DNA of 64,000 nucleotides from Mixta gaviniae (GCF_002953195.1 NZ_CP026377.1:1-64000), one strand, 5' to 3'. Positions 55,743-64,000 are shown, numbered from the stretch's first letter. Made by a program: numbers and translations. Notes: generated by a model from the sequence alone, not told the origin.

Positions 55743-57053
55743 ATGAATACCGATCTGTACGCTACAACCTTACGGCAGCTAAACGCGAAAATTATTCCTT
55801 TTATTATCATCTGCTACTTCGTTGCCAATCTCGATAAAACCAATATCTCCATCGCGGCGCTGCAGATGAACGCCGACCTCGGCCTGAGCGCCAGCATGTA
55901 CGGTCTGGGCGTAGGGATGTTCTATATCTCCTATATCCTTTTCGAAATTCCCAGCAACGTGATCATGACAAAGGTGGGCGCCCGAGTGTGGATCGCGCGC
56001 ATCATGATTACCTGGGGCATCGTCAGCGCCGGGATGTCGCTGGTACAGACGCCGACGCAGCTCTACGTGATGCGCTTTCTGCTTGGCATGGCGGAAGCGG
56101 GCTTTACGCCGGGCATCATCTACTATATCTCCTGTTGGTTCCCGAAAAGCAACCGCGCGCGGGCGATGTCCTTCTTTTATATGGGTTCGGTAATGGCCTC
56201 GATTATCGGCCTGCCGCTTTCCGGCACGCTGCTGAATATGCACGGCATGGCGGATGTCGCCGGCTGGCGCTGGCTGTTCGCCATTGAAGGCGTACCGGCG
56301 GTGCTGCTGGGCATTCTGGTGCTGTGGCGCCTGCCGCAATCCCCCGATCACGCCGCCTGGCTTTCCCACGAACAAAAAGGGTGGCTTAAGGCGCAGCTGG
56401 CGCGCGATAACGCCGGCGTTGAGGTCGGCGGTAACCACCGTTGGTACAGCGCGCTGAAAAACAGAACCGTGCTGCTGCTGAGCCTGGTCTGGTTTCTGCA
56501 GGCGTTCGGCTCTATCGGTATTACGCTGTTTATGCCGCTGATCATCAAAAGCATGGCCAGTGAACAGAGCAACCTGGTGGTGAGCCTGCTCTCCGCCGTG
56601 CCCTTTATCGCCGCCTGCCTGTTTATGTACCTTAACGGCCGTCATTCCGACACCACCAACGAGCGCAGCTGGCATCTCGGCCTGCCGCTGATTATTTCCG
56701 GCGTATCGCTCGCTATCGCCATCTACACCAGCAATCTGTGGGTGGCGTATCTGCTGCTGGTGCTGACCGTGGGCTTTAACTTCGCCCTGACGCCGATTTT
56801 TTGGGCGGTTACCACCGAGAAGCTGGCGGGCGTCGCCGCCGCCGCCTCGATCGCCTTTATCAACACCGTGGCGAACTTCGTCGGGCTGGGGCTGCCGCCG
56901 ATTCTGGGGAAAATCAAAGATGTCACCCACAGCTACCACTATGGGCTGCTGATTGTCGCGGCGGCGCTGATCCTCGGCGGTATTATCGGCGTGCTGGCCT
57001 CGCGTCCGACGCCGCCGCGCGCGGCAGAACGCGCCGCGTCCCGCCTCTCTTAA
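55743..57053 (+). CDS. MFS transporter, anion:cation symporter (ACS) family
   Basis: 436 residues with 12 membrane segments. NLDKTNISIAALQMNADLG (first loop) and RFLLGMAEAGFTPGIIYYIS are ACS-family signatures (relatives carry hexuronates, phthalate or tartrate-type acids). The exact substrate cannot be read. It is followed after 13 bases by a D-2-hydroxyacid dehydrogenase, so a carboxylic or sugar acid that is then oxidised or reduced is likely. Hairpins before and after suggest a two-gene unit separate from dgo. Confidence 0.85.
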   Translation: MNTDLYATTLRQLNAKIIPFIIICYFVANLDKTNISIAALQMNADLGLSASMYGLGVGMFYISYILFEIPSNVIMTKVGARVWIARIMITWGIVSAGMSLVQTPTQLYVMRFLLGMAEAGFTPGIIYYISCWFPKSNRARAMSFFYMGSVMASIIGLPLSGTLLNMHGMADVAGWRWLFAIEGVPAVLLGILVLWRLPQSPDHAAWLSHEQKGWLKAQLARDNAGVEVGGNHRWYSALKNRTVLLLSLVWFLQAFGSIGITLFMPLIIKSMASEQSNLVVSLLSAVPFIAACLFMYLNGRHSDTTNERSWHLGLPLIISGVSLAIAIYTSNLWVAYLLLVLTVGFNFALTPIFWAVTTEKLAGVAAAASIAFINTVANFVGLGLPPILGKIKDVTHSYHYGLLIVAAALILGGIIGVLASRPTPPRAAERAASRLS

Positions 57054-57066
57054 CGCAGGAGTGAAG

Positions 57067-57999
57067 ATGAAACAGAAGGTATTGAAACAGGCCAGCCTGC
57101 CGGATGCGCTGACCGCCGCGCTAAGCGAACGCTACGACCTGTATGAGCTGGCGCAGCTGTCGCTCGCCGGGCTGGCCGCCATTGCCGATGAGGTGACGGT
57201 GGTGATCACCAACGGCGAAGCGGTGGTAACGCGCGACTTTATCGCATCGCTGCCTGCGCTGAAGCTGATTGCGGTATTCGGCGTCGGCTATGACGGCGTG
57301 GACGTAATGGCGGCGCGCGATCGCGGCGTGGCGGTGACCCATACGCCAGGCGTGCTGACCGATGACGTCGCCGATCTCGCCATCGGCCTGCTGCTGGCGA
57401 CCTCGCGGCGCATCGTCGCCGCACAGAAGTTTATCGAGCAGGATCGGTGGCCGGAGGGCGGCTTTCCGTGGACACGCAAGGTCTCCGGCGCGCGCCTCGG
57501 CATTTTCGGCCTGGGCCGCATCGGCCAGGCGATCGCCCGCCGTGCCCGGGCATTCGATATGGATATTGCGTACTGCAGTCGGCGGCCGGATGAGAGCCTG
57601 CCGTGGCGCTATATCGACGACCTGCGCGCGCTGGCGGAGTGGAGCGATTTCCTGATGGTCTGCGTGCCGGGCGGCGCGGAGACACAGGGGAAAGTGAATG
57701 CGCCGATCCTTGCCGCGCTGGGGCCGCAGGGCATGCTGATCAATATTTCGCGCGGCAGCGTAGTGGATGAACCCGCGCTGATCGACGCGCTGGATCGCGG
57801 CGCCATCGCCGGCGCCGGGCTGGACGTGTTTTGCGATGAGCCGAACGTTCCCGCCGCGCTGCGGCAGCGCGACAACGTCGTTATCACGCCGCACATGGCC
57901 AGCGCCACGCGGGAGACGCGACGCGAAATGTCGCGGCTGGTGCTGGAGAACGTCGAGGCCTGGTTTCGCGGTCGGCCATTGATTACGCCGGTTCCCTGA
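57067..57999 (+). CDS. D-2-hydroxyacid dehydrogenase family protein (GhrB/hydroxypyruvate reductase-like)
   Basis: 310 residues, cytosolic NAD(P)-dependent. The Rossmann motif GIFGLGRIGQAIARR (about 148-162) is present. Catalytic Arg lies in INISRGSVVDE, Glu in DVFCDEPNVP and His in VITPHMASAT, so the triad is complete. Arg-type residues after the second Rossmann strand (CSRRPDE) suggest NADPH preference. The start at 57067 is chosen because AGGAG ends right at the alternative GTG (57061), leaving no spacing for it. Glyoxylate, hydroxypyruvate or 2-ketogluconate are possible substrates. Confidence 0.85.
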   Translation: MKQKVLKQASLPDALTAALSERYDLYELAQLSLAGLAAIADEVTVVITNGEAVVTRDFIASLPALKLIAVFGVGYDGVDVMAARDRGVAVTHTPGVLTDDVADLAIGLLLATSRRIVAAQKFIEQDRWPEGGFPWTRKVSGARLGIFGLGRIGQAIARRARAFDMDIAYCSRRPDESLPWRYIDDLRALAEWSDFLMVCVPGGAETQGKVNAPILAALGPQGMLINISRGSVVDEPALIDALDRGAIAGAGLDVFCDEPNVPAALRQRDNVVITPHMASATRETRREMSRLVLENVEAWFRGRPLITPVP

Positions 58000-58025
58000 T
58001 AGGCTTTTGGACGTGAATCTTTTAC

Positions 58026-58059
58026 CCTGAAGCGATACTTCGTCGCTTCAGGTTTTTTT
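58026..58059 (+). terminator. Terminator abutting the yidR start
   Basis: CCTGAAGCGA (58026-58035), loop TACTTCG, TCGCTTCAGG (58043-58052), then seven T. It ends the MFS-dehydrogenase unit but lies only four bases before the yidR ATG (58064). Confidence 0.92.
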
Positions 58060-58063
58060 ATTT

Positions 58064-59326
58064 ATGAAACAGCTTACCTTCGCCCCGCGCAATCATCAGC
58101 TGACCAACATCAACGTCTGGACCGCCGACAGCCGCTGGCTGGCGTATGACGTGCGTCCTTCCGGCGCGACCTTTACCGGGCTGACCGTGGAGCGCGTCAA
58201 CGTAGAGAGCGGAGCGACGGAGATCCTCTATCAGGCGCGCGACGGCGCGCACGTCGGCGTGGTGACCGTCAGCCCCGATCTGCCGCCGCGCTATGTCTGC
58301 ATTCACGGACCGGAACATCCGGACGCCGGCTGGCGCTATGACTTTCATCATCGCCGCGGCGTCATTATCCAGAACGGCAGGGCGGAAAACCTCGACGCCT
58401 GCGATATCACGCCGCCCTTTACGCCGGGCGCGCTGCGCGGCGGCTCGCACGTTCATGTCTTCAGTCCGGACGGTAGCCGCATCAGCTTTACCTATAACGA
58501 TCATGTGATGCACGAATGGGACGCGCGTGAAGATTTACGCAACGTCGGCGTCGCCGTTCCGCTGCATGCGGTCTGTCCGGTGAAGCAGCATCCGCGCGAG
58601 TATGACGGCAGTCATTTTTGCGTGCTGGTAAGCAAAACCACTTCATCGCCCCGACCGGGCAGTGATGAGATCGGCCGCGCTTATGAAGAGGGCTGGATCG
58701 GCACGCAGGGCTACCGTCGTCAGGACGGCAGCCATCAGCGCTGGGCGTTGGCTTTTATCGGCGATACGCGCGCGGAAAATGGCGAGGTGGTGCCGGAGGT
58801 GTTTGTGGTCGATCTGCCGGAGAGGCTCAGCGACTATGCGCAGCCGGGCGACGCGCCGCTGGAAGGAACGGCGACGCAGCTGCCGGCGCCGCCGCGCGGC
58901 ATCGCCCAGCGGCGGCTAACCTTTACCCATCAGCGCCGCTATCCTGGCCTTGTGACCCAGCCACGCCACTGGCTGCGCAGCAACGCGGACGGCAGCGAAA
59001 TCGCTTTTCTGATGCGCGACGAGGCGGGCGTGGTACAGCTGTGGAGCGTATCGCCCAACGGCGGCGAGCCGCGTCAGATAACCCAGGGCGCGCAGGCGAT
59101 TCAGTCGGCGTTTAGCTGGCATCCGGCGGGCGGGCAGCTGGCGTTTATCTGCGATAACAGCGTGATGCTGTGCGACAGCCAGAGCGGCAAAATGCATCGT
59201 CTGACGCCGCGAAGCATCACGCCGCCGGTGGGCGACGCGGTGGTGTTCTCGCCCGATGGCCGCCAGATCGCCTTTATGCAGGAGGTGGACGGCTATCGGC
59301 AGATTTTTACGGTTGCGGTGAGTTGA
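58064..59326 (+). CDS. yidR: YidR, DUF3748 beta-propeller protein
   Basis: 420 residues, colinear with E. coli YidR (MKQxTFAPRNHxLTN start; GAHVGVVTV, YDFHHRRGVI, GGSHVHVFSPDG, YNDHVMHE, VQRRLTFTH-like AQRRLTFTH). It has TolB-like propeller blades with repeated SPDG/SPNG turns and no signal peptide. The family function is not established; resemblance to oligogalacturonate-lyase propellers has been noted, with conserved His residues. Its start sits directly behind a terminator hairpin and only CAGG of the stem could serve as ribosome-binding site. Its 3' end overlaps yidQ by 20 bases. Confidence 0.9.
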   Translation: MKQLTFAPRNHQLTNINVWTADSRWLAYDVRPSGATFTGLTVERVNVESGATEILYQARDGAHVGVVTVSPDLPPRYVCIHGPEHPDAGWRYDFHHRRGVIIQNGRAENLDACDITPPFTPGALRGGSHVHVFSPDGSRISFTYNDHVMHEWDAREDLRNVGVAVPLHAVCPVKQHPREYDGSHFCVLVSKTTSSPRPGSDEIGRAYEEGWIGTQGYRRQDGSHQRWALAFIGDTRAENGEVVPEVFVVDLPERLSDYAQPGDAPLEGTATQLPAPPRGIAQRRLTFTHQRRYPGLVTQPRHWLRSNADGSEIAFLMRDEAGVVQLWSVSPNGGEPRQITQGAQAIQSAFSWHPAGGQLAFICDNSVMLCDSQSGKMHRLTPRSITPPVGDAVVFSPDGRQIAFMQEVDGYRQIFTVAVS

Positions 59327-59675
59327 TCGCCAGCGGGGCGGCCTGCGCCAGGTTTTCCTGCGTCCTCGCCAGCTTTTCCGCTTCAATCACGCGCGCGCGC
59401 GGTGAATCGAGGGTTTGGCTGTCGTCAGCGCGCATATAGTCCCAGGGGAGCAGCACGGTATCGAGTACGGCGGAGAAAGGGAGGTCGATCAGGGCCAGCG
59501 GCTTCAACGCCCAGCTGCTCCCATCATCGGTAAGCATTTCGGCGCTGGCGCGGGTGCCGGGATAGTAGCCCTGGCTGGCGCCGGTGTGTGACATCATGCT
59601 GGAACAGCCAGAAGTAGTAAATAATGCGCTACAGGCCAGAAGCCCCGCCAAACGGTATTTCTGTATTGCTTTCAT
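59307..59675 (-). CDS. yidQ: YidQ/YceK-family lipoprotein
   Basis: 122 residues (E. coli YidQ 110), DUF1375. The N-terminal signal ends in TTSGCSS, a lipobox-like site with Cys at about 24. Conserved core GYYPGTRA and LALIDLPFSAVLDTVLLPWD. Function unknown; presumably outer-membrane anchored. Convergent with yidR and divergent from ibpA. Confidence 0.88.
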   Translation of the reverse strand: MKAIQKYRLAGLLACSALFTTSGCSSMMSHTGASQGYYPGTRASAEMLTDDGSSWALKPLALIDLPFSAVLDTVLLPWDYMRADDSQTLDSPRARVIEAEKLARTQENLAQAAPLAINSPQP

Positions 59676-59843
59676 AGTTTTTCATCCCTTCAGTCATGGC
59701 TGAACGCCCGGCTGAGTCTCTTCGTCTGCGGCGGGGAAAAGCTCCCGATCACTCTGTGGTGACTCGCGCCTTATGCATGACGATATCTTCCCCTGAGTGT
59801 ATGACATTCTCTGTGCTTTGCTTAAAAAAATTGCAAATTGGTA

Positions 59844-59870
59844 CTTGAAAGAATGTCAGCTGGCCCCATT
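59844..59870 (+). promoter_or_regulatory. Sigma-32 heat-shock promoter of ibpA
   Basis: CTTGAAA (59844-59850), 13-base spacer, CCCCATT (59864-59870): nearly perfect RpoH consensus. Transcription would start near 59877, giving a leader of about 110 bases. Confidence 0.93.
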
Positions 59871-59876
59871 TTCTTA

Positions 59877-59986
59877 TCACGGTCAGCGCGGCATTCGCCG
59901 AATGGGTTCGCCAGCGTGACCGGACAGCCTGTCCGTGACGGAAGGCTGCGATTAACCTACTCGCTGAAATTCAGGAGCTTTGTCTT
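59877..59986 (+). promoter_or_regulatory. ROSE-like RNA thermometer in the ibpA leader
   Basis: The leader folds into stems including CGGTCA/TGACCG and CGGACAG/CTGTCCG. At its 3' end, CTC-G-CTGA / TCAGGAG (59960-59977) pairs the Shine-Dalgarno AGGAG with a bulged G opposite, the hallmark of ROSE elements. Nine bases separate the ribosome-binding site from the ATG. Melting on heating would release ibpA translation. Confidence 0.75.
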
Positions 59987-60403
59987 ATGCGTAACTTCGA
60001 TCTTTCCCCGCTTTATCGTTCCGCTATCGGTTTCGATCGTCTGTTCAACCTGCTGGAATCCAACCAGAACCAGAGCAATGGCGGCTACCCTCCGTACAAC
60101 GTTGAGCTGGTGGCTGAAAACCACTACCGCATCACCATTGCCGTGGCCGGTTTCGCGCAGAATGAGCTGGATATTACCGCCCACGACAACGTGCTGATCG
60201 TGCGCGGCGCCCATCCTGAAGAGCAGACGGAGCGCAAATACCTGTATCAGGGCATTGCCGAACGCAATTTCGAACGCAAATTCCAGCTGGCCGACCATAT
60301 CGTGGTACGCGACGCTCGCCTGGAAAACGGCCTGCTGTACATCGATCTGGAACGCATCGTGCCGGAAGAGATGAAACCACGCCGCATCGAAATTCTTAGC
60401 TAA
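59987..60403 (+). CDS. ibpA: Small heat-shock protein IbpA (single-IbpA type)
   Basis: Alpha-crystallin-type holdase that co-aggregates with unfolded proteins for DnaK/ClpB. 138 residues (E. coli 137). The alpha-crystallin domain covers about 36-125, followed by the C-terminal anchoring IEI motif (RRIEILS). Residues 66 and 109 are His and Asp (E. coli Gln and Gly), the changes described for Erwiniaceae IbpA working without IbpB. No ibpB follows; the next gene is eamA on the other strand. Confidence 0.97.
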   Translation: MRNFDLSPLYRSAIGFDRLFNLLESNQNQSNGGYPPYNVELVAENHYRITIAVAGFAQNELDITAHDNVLIVRGAHPEEQTERKYLYQGIAERNFERKFQLADHIVVRDARLENGLLYIDLERIVPEEMKPRRIEILS

Positions 60404-60470
60404 TCGCTTACTCGCTGAAGCACCCTGACGCCGCGGAAACGCGGCGTTGTTGTTTCTGCGCCAGGCCGCG

Positions 60471-61376
60471 CTACGCGCGAACGGCGCGCCACGCTTTCAG
60501 ACGCCCGCCGAACACATTCATCACCAGCCCGACTACGACAACGGCCGTGCCGATAAGTTGTGGCGTCGAGAGCGTTTCATCCAGCAGCAGCGCCGCGCTC
60601 AGCAGGCCCACCACCGGCACCAGCAGGGAAAGCGGCGCCACGCGCCAGGTTTCGTAGCGGCCCAGCAGCGAACCCCAGATGCCGTAGCCTACAACGGTGG
60701 CGATAAACGCCAGGTAAATCAACGACAGCACCGTGGTCATCCCGATATGCATCAGGCTCTGCGCGATCGCCTCGCGCCCCTCAAACAGCCAGGAGCAGGC
60801 GAAAAAGGGACCGATTGGCACCAGCGCGCTCCAGACCACCAGTGACATAATCGGTACCTCGCCGCTGCGCATAATGACGCGATTGGTGATATTACCCATG
60901 CCCCAGCAGAGCGCGGCGGCCAGCGTCATTAGCATGGTGGTCAGCGTTACGCCGCCGACCGCAGATGCGCTCTGCCCCGCCGACGCCAACAGCACCATGC
61001 CGCCGGTGGCGATGGCGATGCCGGCGATATGATGCCAGCGCAGCTTTTCCGCCAGCAGCAGCGCGCCAAGCAGCAGTGTAAAGAAGGCCTGTGCCTGCAG
61101 CACCAGCGACGCCAGTCCGGCGGGCATGCCAAGGTTGATGGCTAAAAAGAGGAAGGCGAACTGGCCGAAGCTGATAGTCAGCCCGTACAGCAGCAGCAGG
61201 CGGAAGGGCACGCGCGGCGGGCGTACGAAAAAGATCGCCGGCAGCGCCACCAGGGTAAAGCGCAGCCCGGCCAGCAGAAACGGCGGCATTCCGTGCAGCC
61301 CCACCTTGATCACCACAAAATTCACGCCCCACGCCACCACCACGCAGAGCGCCAGCAACAGATCTTTTACAGCCAT
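60471..61376 (-). CDS. eamA: EamA-type exporter (O-acetylserine/cysteine exporter family)
   Basis: Drug/metabolite transporter family, ten membrane helices in two EamA repeats, 301 residues (E. coli EamA/YdeD 299). Closely matching blocks: VWGxNFVVIKVGLH-like AWGVNFVVIKVGLHGMPP, GMPAGLASLVLQAQAFFT and GYGIWGSLLGRYETWRVAPL. Efflux of cysteine pathway metabolites is the likely role. Divergent from a MocR-type regulator that may control it. Confidence 0.87.
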   Translation of the reverse strand: MAVKDLLLALCVVVAWGVNFVVIKVGLHGMPPFLLAGLRFTLVALPAIFFVRPPRVPFRLLLLYGLTISFGQFAFLFLAINLGMPAGLASLVLQAQAFFTLLLGALLLAEKLRWHHIAGIAIATGGMVLLASAGQSASAVGGVTLTTMLMTLAAALCWGMGNITNRVIMRSGEVPIMSLVVWSALVPIGPFFACSWLFEGREAIAQSLMHIGMTTVLSLIYLAFIATVVGYGIWGSLLGRYETWRVAPLSLLVPVVGLLSAALLLDETLSTPQLIGTAVVVVGLVMNVFGGRLKAWRAVRA

Positions 61377-61578
61377 GGTTTCTCCTGCCCGTCAGATAAA
61401 AACGGCGTTGCGCCGCGGATAAAAAGGCCGGAAAGCGCACCGCCGCCTGCGGCGCGCCAATCTCCCGGACCGAAAAAAAAGCGTGAAAGTGTGAACGAGA
61501 TGTAACATCTTTCCTTTAACTTACGCGCAAATGACGCGGTTTAATACATACAGATTGCACAGATAGAGGGTAAGACAG

Positions 61579-62997
61579 ATGGCCAACAGGGCACCGCGCC
61601 AGGCAAGCCGCTACCGTCAAATCGCTGAGCAGTTTAAACAGGCGATACGGGCAGGCGCGCTGCCGCCCGAAACGCGGCTGCCGTCGGTACGCACGCTCGC
61701 CGTGCAGTATCATGTCAGCCAGACGACGGCGCTGAAAACGCTGCGTATGCTGGAAGATGAGCGCTATGCCGTCGCCCGGCCGAAATCGGGGTTTTTTGTC
61801 GCGCCGCAGCATCCGCAGGCGCATACGCCGCCTGAACACGCGCGGGAGATCACGCCGCTGGATGAACAGGCGGAACTGCATCTGGCGATACTCGGTTCGG
61901 CCTGCCGGGTACGGCTCGATCTGGCCAACGGCGACAGCGCACTCTATCCGGTCGCCAGGCTGGGCCGTCTGATGCGCCAGCTTGACTACAGCCAGCCGTC
62001 GCTCTCGGGCGATAGCGTAAAGGGCACCGGCTATGCGCCGCTAAAGGCAGAGATTACGCGGCGCGCGCTGGATTACGGCTGCGCTTTCAGCCCGGACACC
62101 CTGCTGATCACCAACGGCTGTATTGAGGCGGTTTCGCTGGCGCTGCGCGCAGTGCTACAGCCGGGCGACGCGGTGGCGGTAGAGTCGCCCTGCTATTTTG
62201 TCCTGCTGCAGATGCTACACAACCTGAATCTGCGCGTGATCGAAGTGGAGGCAGGGCCGGAAGGTTACATCGACGTCGGCGCGCTGACGGCGCTGTTCCA
62301 GCGCCGGGCGGTGCGCGCCTTTGTGACGCTGGCGAATATCAATAATCCGCTGGGAAAAAGCATTCCTGCGGCGCAAAAAGCGGAGATCGCCCGGCAGGCG
62401 GATACGCACGGGGTAGCGATCGTCGAGGATGATATTTTTGGCGACACCGCCTTCGGCGAGCAGCGTCCGTTTCCGATGCGTGCCTTCAGCGACAATGTGA
62501 TCCTCTGCAGCGGCTTCTCTAAAACGGTGGCGCCCGGCATACGTATCGGCTGGATCCACAGCGAAAGGCATATGCGCCGCATCGCCTCGCTGAAATACAC
62601 CTCGACAATGGGCACCGCGCTGCTGCCGCAGGCGGCAATCGCCGAACTGCTGCGCGGCGGCGGTTATGATGCGCACTTGCGCAAGCTACGGCGTGAGCTG
62701 GCGCGGCAGGTGGGCCTGATGCGCGCCGCGGTCGTGCGCCACTTTCCGCCCGGCACCCGCGTTTCCAGCCCGGAGGGCGGCTATGTGCTGTGGGTGGAGA
62801 TGCCGCCCTCGTCACTGAACGTGCGCGAGCTGTTTATGAAGGCGCGCGATGGCGGTATTGGCATCGCGCCTGGCCATTTGTTCGCCACCGACGGCCGTTA
62901 CGATCGCTGCTTTCGACTCAACGCCGGCTTTGGCTGGAATGAGGAGGTGGAGCAGGCGATCCGCCAGCTGGCGTGCTGGAGCCAGCCGGGAGCTTAA
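61579..62997 (+). CDS. MocR-family PLP-dependent transcriptional regulator (YdcR-like)
   Basis: 472 residues. The N-terminal GntR-type winged helix (about 5-75) contains YRQIAEQFKQAIRAG and LPSVRTLAVQYHVSQTTALK. The aminotransferase-like domain (about 110-472) has the PLP-Lys in CSGFSKTVAPGIRIGWI and NINNPLGKSIP. Such proteins sense PLP or amino compounds. Its divergence from eamA over 202 bases suggests it regulates the exporter. No GABA or taurine genes are near. Confidence 0.87.
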   Translation: MANRAPRQASRYRQIAEQFKQAIRAGALPPETRLPSVRTLAVQYHVSQTTALKTLRMLEDERYAVARPKSGFFVAPQHPQAHTPPEHAREITPLDEQAELHLAILGSACRVRLDLANGDSALYPVARLGRLMRQLDYSQPSLSGDSVKGTGYAPLKAEITRRALDYGCAFSPDTLLITNGCIEAVSLALRAVLQPGDAVAVESPCYFVLLQMLHNLNLRVIEVEAGPEGYIDVGALTALFQRRAVRAFVTLANINNPLGKSIPAAQKAEIARQADTHGVAIVEDDIFGDTAFGEQRPFPMRAFSDNVILCSGFSKTVAPGIRIGWIHSERHMRRIASLKYTSTMGTALLPQAAIAELLRGGGYDAHLRKLRRELARQVGLMRAAVVRHFPPGTRVSSPEGGYVLWVEMPPSSLNVRELFMKARDGGIGIAPGHLFATDGRYDRCFRLNAGFGWNEEVEQAIRQLACWSQPGA

Positions 62998-62998
62998 T

Positions 62999-63043
62999 AC
63001 GGCGGCGAGCCGCGCCGCCTGCGGATAATGCGCCCGCCGCCGT
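62999..63043. terminator. Inverted repeat between the convergent MocR gene and avtA
   Basis: ACGGCGGCG (62999-63007) and CGCCGCCGT (63035-63043) are perfect 9-base arms in the 51-base gap between convergent genes. No T-run is present, so efficiency is doubtful. Confidence 0.4.
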
Positions 63044-63048
63044 TGAGC

Positions 63049-64000
63049 TTAGCGCGCCACTTCGCCCCAGGCGCGCTCAATCTCTTCCGCCAGAATCTGC
63101 ACGCCTTTCTCAATCGTCGCGCTGTCCGGCACATAATTCATGCGCATACACTGATGCGTATGCGGCCAGCTCTGCGCCAGGCCGGGGAAGAAGAAGTGGC
63201 CCGGCACCATCAGCACGCCGCGCTGCTTCAGGCGCTGATAAAGCAGTTCGGTGGTGATGGGCAGATCTTTAAACCAGAGCCAGAGGAAAATCGCCCCTTC
63301 CGGCTTGTGGATCAGGCAGCGCTCTTCCGGCAGATAGCGGCGCAGAATGGCGATAGTCTCCTGTACCCGCTGCTGATAGAAGGGCTTGATCACCGTTTCC
63401 GACAGCCGCAGCAGGTCGCCGCGCGCGATCATCTCCAGCGCGATAGCTGGGCCAATGCTGCCCGGCGCCAGGCTGATAATGCCGTTCATATTGCTGATGG
63501 CGTCGATCACCTTCTCATCGGCAAGAATAATGCCGCAGCGCGCGCCCGGCAGGCCGAGTTTCGACAGGCTCATGCAGAGAATGATGTTCGGGTTCCACAG
63601 CGGCCGCGCCTCGCTGAAAATAATGCCGGGGAAAGGCAGCCCATAGGCGTTATCGATCAGCAGCGGAATATCGTGCTGCTGCGCCAGCATATCCAGGTGC
63701 AGCAGCTCTTCGTCGGTGATGACGTTGCCGGTCGGGTTGGTTGGGCGCGATACGCAAATCAGGCCGGTGTCGTCAGTGATCTGCAGATGGTCGAAATCGA
63801 CATGATATTTAAACTGCCCTTCCGGCAGCAGTTCAATATTGGGACGGGTGGAGACAAACAAGTCTTCGTCCAGCCCGGCATCCGCATAGCCGAGATACTC
63901 CGGTGCCAGCGGAAACAGCACGCGCTTTTTCGTGCCGTCGGCGCGGCGTCCGGCATAGAGATTAAACAGATAGAAAAAAGCGCTCTGACTGCCGTTGGTG
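63049..64000 (-). CDS. avtA: Valine--pyruvate aminotransferase AvtA (5' end beyond the window)
   Basis: PLP-dependent fold-type I transaminase C interconverting valine/2-ketoisovalerate with pyruvate/alanine. About 317 codons are present, ending ERAWGEVAR. The reading frame runs off the right edge; the first visible residues TNGSQSAFFYLFNLYAGRRA match E. coli AvtA from about residue 103. The PLP-Lys lies in MSLSKLGLPGARCG, and SRPTNPTGNV is intact. Confidence 0.95.
   Translation of the reverse strand, partial: TNGSQSAFFYLFNLYAGRRADGTKKRVLFPLAPEYLGYADAGLDEDLFVSTRPNIELLPEGQFKYHVDFDHLQITDDTGLICVSRPTNPTGNVITDEELLHLDMLAQQHDIPLLIDNAYGLPFPGIIFSEARPLWNPNIILCMSLSKLGLPGARCGIILADEKVIDAISNMNGIISLAPGSIGPAIALEMIARGDLLRLSETVIKPFYQQRVQETIAILRRYLPEERCLIHKPEGAIFLWLWFKDLPITTELLYQRLKQRGVLMVPGHFFFPGLAQSWPHTHQCMRMNYVPDSATIEKGVQILAEEIERAWGEVAR

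Overview
The window is a chromosomal segment of an enterobacterium, running from the replication origin through housekeeping blocks whose order matches the E. coli oriC-dnaA-ibpA region (as recalled). Several signs point to Erwiniaceae (Pantoea/Mixta/Erwinia group) rather than E. coli or its close relatives. The small heat-shock gene ibpA stands alone without ibpB and carries His66 and Asp109, the pair reported for the single-IbpA lineage. The tnaAB genes found at this place in E. coli are absent. Genus and species cannot be settled from this sequence. Layout: 1-263 is oriC, with DnaA boxes and three AT-rich 13-mers. Next come mnmG-rsmG, the complete ATP synthase operon atpIBEFHAGDC, glmU-glmS (cell-wall amino sugar supply) and pstSCAB-phoU (phosphate uptake, with two Pho boxes). 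Then follow yieH, adeP (with a PurR-type operator), the phosphopantetheinyl transferase yieE and a rutE-like nitroreductase. Small palindromic elements sit between genes of the atp, glm and pst operons. From about 23.2 to 38.5 kb lies an accessory island between the yie genes and mnmE. Its first part is an export and bacteriocin-like cassette: an RcsB/LuxR-type regulator, a reading frame joining a TolC-family outer-membrane channel to an HlyD/CvaA-family membrane fusion protein, a C39-peptidase ABC exporter, and a 104-residue glycine-rich peptide with a textbook double-glycine leader. Together these look like an uncharacterised class II microcin system with all its export parts and no recognisable immunity gene. 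The channel/fusion-protein join is topologically implausible. It occurs at a run of six G bases, and removing one G restores a stop/start overlap (ATGA). The second part is a chaperone-usher fimbrial operon (pilin, chaperone, usher, tip adhesin) followed by a 1049-residue autotransporter. After the island come mnmE, yidC, yidD, rnpA and rpmH on the minus strand, then divergently dnaA-dnaN-recF-gyrB. gyrB has an apparent one-base deletion at codon 24. Because gyrB is essential this is best explained as a sequence error, and it makes the G-run in the exporter suspect too. Then follow yidA, a 22-bp minisatellite of eight imperfect units, a full D-galactonate operon dgoRKADT with three DgoR-like operator copies, and a second MFS transporter with a D-2-hydroxyacid dehydrogenase. 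The window closes with yidR, yidQ, heat-shock ibpA (sigma-32 promoter plus a ROSE-like RNA thermometer), an eamA-type exporter divergent from a MocR-type regulator, and avtA cut by the right edge. No rRNA, tRNA, CRISPR array, insertion sequence or prophage was seen.
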